64,000 bases of DNA, from assembly GCA_003117195.1 (NCBI GenBank), contig BDSI01000142.1, positions 62,001 through 126,000 of the forward strand, in the 5' to 3' direction. The notes under the pieces are model-generated. The model did no database searches, was not told the DNA's origin, and saw nothing but the letters and a program-made list of their open reading frames with translations. Position numbers and translations under genes: made by a program. Below, piece by piece: positions 1 to 11,700 of the stretch. Origin of the DNA: Eudorina sp. 2006-703-Eu-15 (taxonomy: Eukaryota > Chlorophyta > Chlorophyceae > Chlamydomonadales > Volvocaceae). Numbering within the stretch: position 1 is the stretch's first letter; each line of letters starts with the position of its first letter.

Positions 1-2460
1 GCGGCACGCTTACCCCAGGCTGTTGAGGTGGTGGAGGCAGCACGATTGCCCCCGGCAGTTGAGGTGGCGGAGACGGGACGCTTGGCCCCGGCTGTTGAGG
101 TGGTGGAGGCGGCACGCTTGCCCCCGGCTGTTGAGGAGGCGGCGGCGGCAAGCTTGCCCCCGGCTGCTGGGGTGGTGGAGGCGGCACGCTTACCCCAGGC
201 TGTTGAGGTGGTGGAGGCAGCACGATTGCCCCCGGCAGTTGAGGTGGCGGAGACGGGACGCTTGGCCCCGGCTGTTGAGGTGGTGGAGGCGGCACGCTTG
301 CCCCCGGCTGTTGAGGAGGCGGCGGCGGCAAGCTTGCCCCCGGCTGTATAGGTGACGGAGGCGGCACGATTGCCCCCGGCGGTTGAGGTGGAGAAGGCGG
401 CACGATTGCCCCCGGCTGTTGAGGTGGCGGAGGCAGCACGCTTGGCCCCGGCTGCTGAGGTGGCGGAGGCGGAACGCTTGCCCCCGGCTGCTGATGTGGC
501 GGCTGCGGCACGCTTACCCCCGGCTGCTGAGGTGGCGGAAGCGGCACGCTTGCCCCCGGCTGTTGAGGTGGCGGAGGCGGCACGCTTACCCCAGGCTGTT
601 GAGGTGGTGGAGGCAGCACGATTGCCCCGGCTGTTGAAGTGGCGGCTGCGGCACGCTTGCCCCGGCTGTATAGGTGGCGGAGGCGGAACGCTTGCCCCCG
701 GCTGCTGATGTGGCGGAGGCGAAACGCTTGCCCCCGGCTGTTGAGGTGGCGTAGGCGGCACGCTCGCCCCCAGCTGCTGAGGTGGCGGAGGCGAAACGCT
801 TTCCTCCGGCTGCTGAGGTGGCGGAGACGGGACGCTTGCCCCCGGCTGCTGGGGTGGTGGAGGCGGCACGCTTACCCCAGGCTGTTGAGGTGGTGGAGGC
901 AGCACGATTGCCCCCGGCAGTTGAGGTGGCGGAGACGGGACGCTTGGCCCCGGCTGTTGAGGTGGTGGAGGCGGCACGCTTGCCCCCGGCTGTTGAGGAG
1001 GCGGCGGCGGCAAGCTTGCCCCCGGCTGTATAGGTGACGGAGGCGGCACGATTGCCCCCGGCAGTTGAGGTTCCGAAGGCGGCACGATTGCCCCCGGCTG
1101 TTGAGGTGGCGGAGGCAGCACGCTTGGCCCCGGCTGCTGAGGTGGCGGAGGCGGAACGCTTGCCCCCGGCTGCTGATGTGGCGGCGGCGGCACGCTTGCC
1201 CCCGGCTGCATAGGTGGCAGAGGCGGCACGCTCGCCCCCGGCTGCTTAGGTGGCGATGGCAGCACGCTTGCCCCCGGCAGTTGAGGTTGCGAAGGCGGCA
1301 CGATTGCCCCCGGCTGTTGAGGTGGCGGAGGCAGCACGCTTGCCCCCGGCTGTTGAGGTGGCGGAGGCAGCACGCTTGCCCCCGGCTGTTGAGGTGGCGG
1401 AGGCAGCACGCTTGCCCCCGGCTGCTGAGGTGGCGGAGGCGGCACGCTTGCCCCCGGCTGCATAGGTGGCGGAGGCGGAACGCTTGCCCCCGGCTGCTGA
1501 TGTGGCGGAGGCGAAACGCTTGCCCCCGGCTGTTGAGGTGGCGTAGGCGGCACGCTCGCCCCCAGCTGCTGAGGTGGCGGAGGCGAAACGCTTTCCTCCG
1601 GCTGCTGAGGTGGCGGAGACGGGACGCTTGCCCCCGGCTGCTGGGGTGGTGGAGGCGGCACGCTTACCCCAGGCTGTTGAGGTGGTGGAGGCAGCACGAT
1701 TGCCCCCGGCAGTTGAGGTGGCGGAGACGGGACGCTTGGCCCCGGCTGTATAGGTGACGGAGGCGGCACGATTGCCCCCGGCAGTTGAGGTGGAGAAGGC
1801 GGCACGATTGCCCCCGGCTGTTGAGGTGGCGGAGACGGGACGCTTGCCCCCGGCTGTTGAGGTCGCGGAGGCGGCACGATTGCCCCCGGCTGTTGAGGTG
1901 GCGGAGGCAGCACGCTTGCCCCCGGCTGTTGAGGTGGCGGCTGCGGCACGCTTACCCCCGGCTGCTGAGGTGGCGGAAGCGGCACGCTTGCCCCCGGCTG
2001 TTGAGGTGGCGGAGGCGGCACGCTTGCCCCCTGCTGCATAGGTGGTGGAGGCAGCACGATTGCCCCCGGCTGTTGAAGTGGCGGCTGCGGCACGCTTGCC
2101 CCCGACTGTTGAGGTGGCGGAGGCGGCACGCTTGCCCCCTGCTGCATAGGTGGCGGAGGCGAAACGCTTGCCTCCGGCTGCTGAGGTGGCGGAGGCGGCG
2201 CGCTTGCCCCCGACTGTTGAGGTGGCGGAAGCGGCCCAATTGCCCACGGCTGCTGAGGTGGCGGAGGCGGCACGCTCACCCCCGGCTGCTGAGGTGGCGG
2301 CGGCGGCACGCTTGCCCCCGGCTGTTGAGGTGGTGGAGGCAGCACGCTTGCCCCCGGCAGTTGAGGTGGCGGAGACGGGACGCTTGCCCCCGGCTGTTGA
2401 GGTGGTGGAGGCGGCACGCTTGCCCCCGGCTGTTGAGGTGGCGGAGGCGGCACGTTAGCG
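1..2460 (-). repeat. 36-bp coding tandem repeat in PH1 last visible exon
   Basis: About 68 imperfect units of 36 bp encode [12 protein letters not shown] on the minus strand (variants [21 protein letters not shown]). Because 36 is a multiple of three, all reading frames stay open and give spurious Arg- or Ala-rich ORFs on both strands. Reading leftward, two single-C losses at about 663 and 630 shift the [12 protein letters not shown] frame. The exon frame stays open to the edge but encodes a different 12-residue repeat ([12 protein letters not shown] type). Confidence 0.85.
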
Positions 2461-5400
2461 TTCGGTTGTAAAGATGGCGGTGGCGGCATTCCTGCCTCCT
2501 GAGGCAGCATTGGCGTCCTGCGAGCTGTCGGGGAGAGCGGCGGCGTTGGTAGATCGATACCTTTGGGCGCCACCAGAGGTTGAGGTGGAGAGGCATGCAG
2601 GTATGCATCGGGTGGCAGAGGCGACGGCGGCGGCGGCTGCAGGGACGGCGACCGAAGCATCGGCGACGGCTCAGACGTCGTGGGCGGCGGCGGCGCCGGC
2701 ATCGGCGGGGCGGGCGGAGGCGGGTGTGGCGGGCGAGGAGGACTTGGGGGCGAGGGTGGCCGGGGCCGCGGCGGGCAGGGTGATGGTGGGCGCGGCCGCG
2801 GCGGACGTGGCGAGGGTGGCCGGGGCCGTGGCGGGCGTGGCGAGGGCGGCCGGGGCCGTGGTGACGGCGGCGGTTTCCTTTTAGGAGGTGGAAACGGAGG
2901 GGAGTGCTGTACGACAGTGGGTGGCGACCAGCTCCAGGGGGGTGACACAAACCGTCGCTTCGGCGCTGGAGAGGGTGGCGGCGGTGGCGGCGGCGGCGGT
3001 GGTGGCGGAGGCGGGGGCGGTGGGGGCATGGGGGGCGCGGCGCTGGGCTCAGGCACGTCCGGGGGCAGCAAGGAAGGCATGGGGGGCGGACGCCAGGATA
3101 CTTCATCTCCGTCAGAGCCTCCTCCTCCAACTGGGGGCGTGGGCGGATTCGTGGAAGGCGGCGTCGTCGTCGGCGGCGACACTTCCGAGGCCGATGACGG
3201 CGGAGGCGGCGACAGGGCCGGGGTAGATGGCGGAGGCGGCGGCAACAGGGTCGTGGAAGATGGTGGAGGCGGAGGCGACAGGGCCAAGGTGGATGGCGGC
3301 GGAGGCGGTGAAAGGACCGGGGTAGATTGCGGGGGCGGAGGCGACAGGGCCGGGGTAGATGGCGGCGAAGGCGGCGACAGGGTCGGGGTAAATGGCGGCG
3401 GAGGCGGTGACAGGGCCGGGGTAGATGGCGGCGAAGGCGGCGACAGGGTCGGGGTAGATGGCGGCGAAGGCGGTGACAGGGCCGGGGTGGATGGCGGCGG
3501 AGGCGGTGAAAGGGCCGGGGTAGATGGCGGAGGCGGATGCGACAGGGCCGGGGTAGATGGCGGCGAAGGCGGCGACAGAGTCGGGGTAGATGGCGGCGGA
3601 GGCGACAGGGCCGGGGTAGATGGCGGCGAAGGCGGCGACAGGGTCGGGGTAGATGGCGGCGGAGGCGGTGACAGGGCCGGGGTAGATGGCGGCGAAGGCG
3701 GCGACAGGGTCGGGGTAGATGGCGGCGGAGGCGGTGACAGGGCCGGGGTGGATGGCGGCGGAGGCGGTGAAAGGGCCGGGGTAGATGGCGGAGGCGGATG
3801 CGACAGGGCCGGGGTAGATGGCGGCGAAGGCGGCGACAGAGTCGGCGTAGATGGAGGCGGAGGCGGTGACAGGGCCGGGGTAGATGGCGGCGAAGGCGGC
3901 GACAGGGTCGGGGTAGATGGAGACGGAGGCGGTGGCAGGGCCGGCGTGGATGGCGGCGGAGGCGGTGAAAGGGCCCGGGTAGATGGCGGAGGCGGATGCG
4001 ACAGGGCAGGGGTAGATGGCGGCGAAGGCGGCGACAGGGCCGGGGTAGATGGCGGCGGAGGCGGCGACAGGGCCGGGGTGGATGGCGGCGGCGGCGGCGA
4101 CACGGACGGGGTAAATGGCGGAGGCGGAGGCGGTGAAAGGACCGGGGTAGATAGTGGGGGCGGAGGCGACAGGGTCAGGGTAGATGGAGGCGGAGGTGGT
4201 GACAGGGCCGGGGTAGATGGCGGCGGAGGCGGCGACAGGGCTGGGGTATATGGCGGTAGAGACGGCGACCGGGCTGGGGTATATGGCGCAGGCGGAGGCG
4301 ACAGGGCCGGGGTAGTTGGCGGCGGTGGCGGCGACGGGGCCGGTGTAGATGGCGGCGGAGGCGGCGACAGGGCCGGGGTAGATGGCGGAGGCGACGGAGA
4401 CTGAACCGGGGAAGGTGGCGGCGGAGGCGGTGACAGGGCCGGGGCGGATGGCGGCGGAGGCGGTGAAAGGGCCGGGGTAGATAGCGTGGGCGGAGGCGAC
4501 AGGGCCGGGGTAGACGGCGGCGAAGGCGGCGACAGGGTCGGGGTAGATGGAGGCGGAGGCGGTGACAGGGCCGGGGTAGATGGCGGCGAAGGCGGCGACA
4601 GGGTCGAGAGGGGACCTGAGTGTGGCGGGATGGGCGGCGGGATGACCGGCAATAGAGGGGGAGAGGCAACTCCGGCCCCTGCCGGTGGGGGTGGTGGTTT
4701 GGACGCTACTGGCTGTGGTGACGGCGGCGGTGGCGGCGGCGGTGGTGGAGGCGGTGGCGGAGGCGGCGGAGAAGGTGAGGCCGGCGTCACAAATCCCGGG
4801 AATGCTGGCGGCGGCGGCGACGGCGGACTGGGGCGCTGCGGCGCAGGCGGCGGCGGCTGTGGGTACGGCGCGGAGGGCGGCGAGGGCGGCTGCGGCGGCG
4901 GCGCGGGCGGCGCGGGCGGCGGTGATGGCGGCGGCGGCGGCGGCAGCGTGCAGTACGACGTGCAGTCATCGCCGTCCAGAATGTTTCCGTCGTCGCACTG
5001 CTCCCCCGGGTCCACCACACCGTCACCGCACCGCCAGCAATCCGGGTCGTTCTTGTCAATCAACGTGTCGAAGTCGTTATCTTTGCCATCGTAGCAATCC
5101 TCCGCAGTCACCGTGGTCTTCGTGTTGCACAGGACTGCATAAAAAGACGCACGGGCAGGCAGGCAGCACCGGCCCCGGCGCATACTCAATTAGACGAAAG
5201 GCGTGTTGGACGAAACGGGCGGCACCGCGGGCTCAGGCTCGATCTAGTCGTCGTAGCGCACGTCACGCAGAAAGCGGTTGGTGAACCCCTTCTATCACTC
5301 ACTCGTCGCCTTGCAGTTCTGATTGGGCCCCTGCTGTACGGGACAGGCGCCCGTACGGTACGACACCACCCGTAGTCCCGCCCAGTCGATTGGACCCGTG

Positions 5401-5748
5401 AAGTAGCCGTGATAGGAGTCGTGGTCCAAATTGCTGCGGTACACATGTACGGAAGATAGAGTTAGCGAGCGCGTGATAAAGGGCGAGTCAAGCGAGATGC
5501 GTTCTGGATCTCCCACACGGGATACAACACATCAGCAGCACGAAACCTACCCTAGATATGTAGCGGCAATGCTCCTAATGTGCGTATGTGATGACGCACA
5601 CTATACTACTACATACCGGTATAATAATACTTATCTACTGATCTCCATTACATACGGGATACGGTAACAAAACGAACGGGTTCTGGCGCACGTGCACAGA
5701 CCTTTCGGTGGGCAAGGCCCCCCTTCGCCGTTGCCCCCGCCCTCTCCC

Positions 5749-5786
<38 letters not shown>

Positions 5787-8700
5787 GCGGCGACGCTCGG
5801 TACTCCGCTGCGAGGGTTATATAAACCCTAAACCCTAAACCCTAGGTCCTCACGTTGCGTTGCAATCGGCGCAGTAGAGCCCCATCTCGTCGGTGATGCT
5901 GACGTCCGTGTACGTGGTGGCCTTGAACACGAGCGGCACCGGCAGGAACTTGTAGGCGTTCGTGAGGTAGTTGTGGGCCAGCGCGATCAGCGAGCCGCCT
6001 GGGGAGGGGTGGGTGGGGCGGGGTCGACCCCGGGTGCGGGTGCGGATCGTGGGACGGGGGACACACGCACCAGTGTACGTAGCCGGTGTGCTACTTACGT
6101 AGTGCGCATGTCACTGTGTAGCACGGCGCGGCCAAATGCTTCTCGAGATGCTGTGCAGGGTTAATTGTAGGGACGTATACTGTTACCCAGCGTTACACAC
6201 TGTGTTCACCGTGGCTGAGAAGCCCGCCCGACTAGCCCGACCCGAACCAGTGAAACAATCTGTGATGCCGTTCATACATACATACATGCCGTACATACGT
6301 ACCTCGATCGTTGACAAACTTGGTGATACATGCATACATACGTACCTCGGTCGTTGACAAACTTGGTGATGTTGTCTTTCATCGCAACCAGCGCGTCATT
6401 CAGAGAGTTGGTGATGCCGCCCTTGGTGTTCTTTGCGTCGCTGGGCGCGTACAGCAGCTTGTAGCTGTTGAGGTTCAGCGACCGCAGTGTCGTACTGTCG
6501 TTCGCGTAGGTGATGATGGAGGGGGAGTACCCGGCCGCCGTGACCCACCCCTCCAGGGAAGCGCGGGCGGGCTGCAACGAACGCAAACAGACGACCCATG
6601 CGCATAACAAATCACAACGAACACAAGAAACGGACCGCGTGTGTGTATGTGTGTGTATGTGCGTGTACGGCGGGCGCAAGCAAACAAACACAAGATGTAC
6701 GACCGAAGTACCGATGTACATAAGGACACGAATGATAAAACCCCCCGTTACCACCACCGCTGCTCGGAGCTATAGAGCTAGCCAGCTACCGGTCTACCGT
6801 TTGTGTTTGTGTATTGTCGGGACGTGACGGGTCACCCTAGTCACCCCTGAATGGACGGGTCACCTGTTGTGACCCGTCAAAACTCAAGACGCTTGCAAGG
6901 TCGTCTCGGATCAGTCCAGGACCACTACAAACCACCCACTCACCGAGCCCGGCGTGAAGTCGCCCACCGCCAGGATGCCGCCGGTGTCCTCCGGGGCCAG
7001 CTGAAGCGCCAGGTCGATCATGGTGACGTACAGGCCGCCGCAGGCAGTGCCCTGGCAGTGGTTCTGTGGGGGGATGGGGAGGGCAGGTAGGGCAGGTGGG
7101 GCGGATGGCTGGAGGGAGGGCGCAGGGGTGATGGTGACCGTAATGGTGGTTGTGGTGGTAGTGATGATGGCGATGGTGATGGCGATGGTGATGGGGCGCG
7201 ATGCATGGATTCGTTTCTTGGTGCGACCCTTGCGGGTTGAGGGATGTATGTGAGGGACATATTGGAGAGGGATGCACGATCGATCGCCAATACGTCGTTG
7301 GTGCCTCTTTTAGCACTGACTGGATGGGCCGTTCAGCGGGATTGACGGCAGATGGGAAATCATCACAAATAAATGCCGCTCGGAAATCACACATCTACAA
7401 GGCCCTTGTGCGGTAGCCCCTCTGAGAGCTTGGTTGGGTTTGAACTCACGTTGTCGTCGGCGTCGTCGCCGCTGACGCAGACGAAGCCGCCCCTGCCAAC
7501 ACGCAGCGGAGGTCGCGGCGGCGACGGCGGCGGCGACGGCGGCAGCGGCGGCGGAGGGGAGGGACTGGGCGGCCGCGGCGGCGGGGGAGGCGGAGGCGAC
7601 GGCGGTGGTGACGGCGGTGGCGGCGAAGGCGGCGGCGGAGGCGGCGACGGAGGGCGAGGCGGTGATGGTGGAGGAGACGGCGGCGAGGGCGGTGGCGGCG
7701 GTGGTGTCAGCGTGCAATTGTCCTGGCAGCCGTCGCCGTCCAGAATGTTGCCGTCATCGCACTGCTCCCCCGGGTCTACGACACCGTCGCCGCACCGCCA
7801 GCAGTCCGGGTCCCCCTTGTCGATCAGATTATCGCCGTCGTTGTCGACACCGTCGTAGCAGTTCTCGGCGGTCAGGATGGCGCGCACGTTGCACAGGACT
7901 TGGGTGCAGTTAACAAGTCGATGTGGGGTACATGCAAACGTCAGAACTGTCAGTTTGCATTACACCCATCATAAAAATATTCATGTTGTAAATAGGGCGC
8001 GTGCACGTTGCCGTAAGGTGCCGTACATCAATGTCGTATTGGTACGAGATATTGCACAGCACGGGAATGTATATATGTGCCCCTGCATCACGTGCTCATC
8101 TGCTGTGCGCGCTTACTGTAACACTGGACGATGATACGGCCGCCTAAACCCCTATCTATCTGCTCGCTGGCTTCCCTGCGCGGCTCGGGTCCTGCCTTCC
8201 CACGACACATCGACACCCCCCAAGCTTACATGTGCGCAACCATCAGCCACCCCAGCAGTCAAGCCCGCATCGGTCCATTCATCATCTATCTGTCAATATC
8301 TCAAATTCAAATGAGCGGTTGGATCAGCCACCAGACTCAGCACAATGAAATGCGCGCCGCCTGCTACGCCAGCCAGCCACACTCACTTGACGCCTTGCAG
8401 TTCTGCGAGGGCCCGGACCTGACGGGGCAGGCGCTGATGCGCCAGGCCACCACCCGTAGCCCCGCCCAGTCCACCGGGCCGGTGAAGTGGAAGTGGAACG
8501 AGTCGTGGTCCAGGTTGCTGCGGGGTGGGGGTGTAGGATGGGGGGCATGGGATGTGTAAGCACAAAGGCGTAACCCGGGATGACTCGTGGCTGTAAGCCT
8601 GGCTTACACTCCCCCCCCTTTAGAACCGAGCGTCCTCGCTTACCGGATGGTTGGGAACCCATTTGGGCTCCCTATATTGTGAGCGTCTGTACGGCGCACT

Positions 8701-11700
8701 GCCGTACTGGCTTACAGGATGGGGGACGGACAGTAGGGACTTTGAACCGTGTAGCTAGGGAGGCAACGCCGGGCACACGCACGCCCGCCTGCCAGTCAGC
8801 AGCTGCTCGTACGTAAATGCATCAGTACATTCGTACACACATCCATCCGTACATCCGCCACATCAGCAGTTGCACGTAGCTGCAATTCCTGCCCAGCTGC
8901 CCATCCGTCCGGAGGCACAAGCAGATCCCATGCACACATATGTATGCGAGGCAAGGGGGTGGGCGTTTAATAGCAACGACACTGGCATGCTGCCCAGAGA
9001 TCCACGGTTCGAATCCCGAAGCCCTCCCTGGCATACATATTTCCAGGAGAGGCAATCCTGGTGCTTTATTAGTAACCTGGTGTGTTGGCCGGTACGGCTG
9101 CATGACACCCACCCACTCCGCGCGGTGATGGAAGCTAGGTTCGCATTCCTTGCTTGGTAAGGGACGATGGGATGAGGCGCCTACGAGGTACATATCTGGG
9201 CTCGTTGGAACACCCGGTCGGGACTACGGGTCCAACGTGTAACGGATACAATCATATCTAATCAGATCTGCGTGGTGTCCTCTCCAACGAACTAACGGAC
9301 TAACGAACCAGCACACCCACCTGGAGTTGCACCCGGGGCAGTAGACGGACATCTCCTTGGCCACGCTGACGTTCATGTAGGAGGCGGTTACGGTGGTCAG
9401 GGGGGTGGGCATCCAGCTGTACGGGGAGGTGAGCTGGTTGTGAGCCAGGGCAATCACGGACCCGCCTGCAGCAGGGCGGTGCGTGGTGCGTGGAGGACAG
9501 GGAATGAGCCAGCGGCGCGGCGCAAGTTGTGCTGTGGCTTCGGAGCGCCGTAACGTACATGAAAAAAAGGAAACGAGGGGTGCAGGAAGCAAGGCGACGG
9601 CGGCGGTGGTTGGGAGATAGCTAGGGAATGAAGGGCGAGCAGCCCAGCTTGTATTATTATGTACTCGCTCGACATCGTGCACATGCTTCATGCAAGCACG
9701 CATCCGTTCGAGCATCGATTGGCGGCTCCACCCGCGACGCCCGCCGGCCGCAATAGCGCGAATTCCTCACCCGCCGCTTCCTCACCTCACAACGATACGG
9801 ATACGTGTTTCGCTTCACATACACATACACATCACAAACCTACGCACCTCGGACGTTGACGTTTGCGATGATCTTGTCCTTCACGGCCGTCAGCGCGTCG
9901 TTTAGGGCGTCCGTGATGCCGCCCTTGGTGTTGTTGACGTCGGACGGCATGTACAGCAGCTTGTACCGCGTGAAGTTGAGGCTGGGCACGGCGGCGGCCG
10001 AGGTGACGTAGGTGATGACGGAGGTGTTGAACCCCGCCGCCGTCACCCACCCCTCGAACGATGTGCGCGCGAGCTGCGGCGGGCGTGGACAGCAGTCACG
10101 CACTCACGCCGTACAGCCGTACGATCAATCCAGGATTTTGATTGGGCTTGTGTAACCCGCATCATCTCCAAACGTGCGCCTCGATAGATCTCCGTCAGCA
10201 CCCACTTTATCACCTGATTGAGCTCTAGGTAAAATCGTATGTACTGATCAGCGACTGCTCCCACCCACCCACTCACCGATCCCGCTGAGAAGCTGCCCAC
10301 CGCCAGGATGCCGCTTGCGTCCGCCGGCGCCGCGTCCACCGCCCTCCGGATGAGCTCCGGGTACAGCCCGCCGCAGCTGGTGCCCTGGCAGTGACCCTGC
10401 GTAGGTGGGTGGTTGGGTGGGTAGGTAGGTAGGTAGTAAATAGGTAGGTGGGTAGGTAGGTAGGTAGGTAGGGAAGTAGGGAGGTAGGTGGGTAGGTGGG
10501 TAGGTAGGGAGGTAGGTGGGTAGGTGGGTAGTTTGATAGGTGGATAGGTGGATAGGTAGGTCGAAACACCTCAACCCTAAACCTCTAAAACCTGTGAACC
10601 CCTAAAACCACATTGGGGGAAGAGCGAGGGCCGCACATTTCGCGTCTTTTCTGTCTTACCACGTCGTCTGCATCGTCACCGCTGATGCAGACAAATCCTC
10701 CCTTGAAGGGTGTTGCTGGCGGTGGGGGAGGGGGGGGACTAGGGGGGAACGGAGGTGGTGGGGGCCGCGGCGGCGGCGGGGAAGGCGGGGATAAGGTTGG
10801 CGAGTAGGAAAGTGGCGGCGGGGGAGGTGGTGGTAATAAGGTTGGAGAGTAGGAAAGTGGCGGCGGGGGAGGTGGTGGTAATAAGGTTGGAGAGTAGGAA
10901 AGCGGTGGCGGTGGGCGTGGCGGAGGCGGTCGTGGCGGCGACGGAGGCGGCGGCGGCGGTGAGGGCGGTGGAGAGGGTGGCGGCGACGGTGGGGACGGTG
11001 GCGGTTGCGGTGACGGTGGATGTGGTGGCGGCAAAGGCGGCGGAGAAGGCGGTGGCGGCGGCGGCGAGGGTGGCGGCGGCGGCGGCGAGGGTGGCGGCGA
11101 GGGTGGCGGCGACGGTGGGGGCGGCGGCGGCGAGGGCGGCGGCGGCGGCGGTGAGGGAGGTGGTGGCGGCGGCGAGGGTGGCGGCGGCGGCGGTGACGGC
11201 GGTGGAGAAGGCCGTGGCGGCGGCGGCGAGGGTGGCGGCGGTGGCGGTGAGGGAGGCGGCGGATCGGGCGGAGGCGGCGGCGGTGACGGCGGCGGAGAGG
11301 GCGGTGGCGGCGGCGGATCGGGCGGAGGCGGCGGTGGCGACGGCGGCGGAGAGGGCGGTGGCGGCGGCGGCGAGGGTGGCGGCGGTGGCGGTGAGGGAGG
11401 CGGTGGTGAGGGCGGCGGCGGATCGGGCGGAGGTGGCGGTGGCGACGGCGGCGGAGAGGGCGGTGGCGGCGGCGGCGAGGGTGGCGGCGGTGGCGGTGAG
11501 GGAGGTGCTGGTGAGGGCGGCGGAGGATCGGGCGGAGGTGGCGGTGGCGACGGCGGCGGAGAGGGCGGTGGCGGCGGCGGCGAGGGTGGCGGCGTTGGCG
11601 GTGAGGGAGGTGCTGGTGAGGGCGGCGGCGGATCGGGCGGAGCCGGCGGCGGTGACGGCGGCGGAGAGGGCGGTGGCGGCGGCGGATCGGGCGGAGGCGG

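Noticed and set aside
2680..4404. 574-codon plus-strand Gly/Asp-rich ORF
   Set aside because: It is the antisense of the PH1 Ser/Pro-rich exon. The minus strand has splice-consistent Cys-rich coding sequence leading into the same tract.
5850..5998. Stop codon after CADCNAT taken as the end of PH1
   Set aside because: A donor AC|GTGAGG precedes the stop, gives the family's standard 145-nt exon and joins in phase to [11 protein letters not shown] at 5433.
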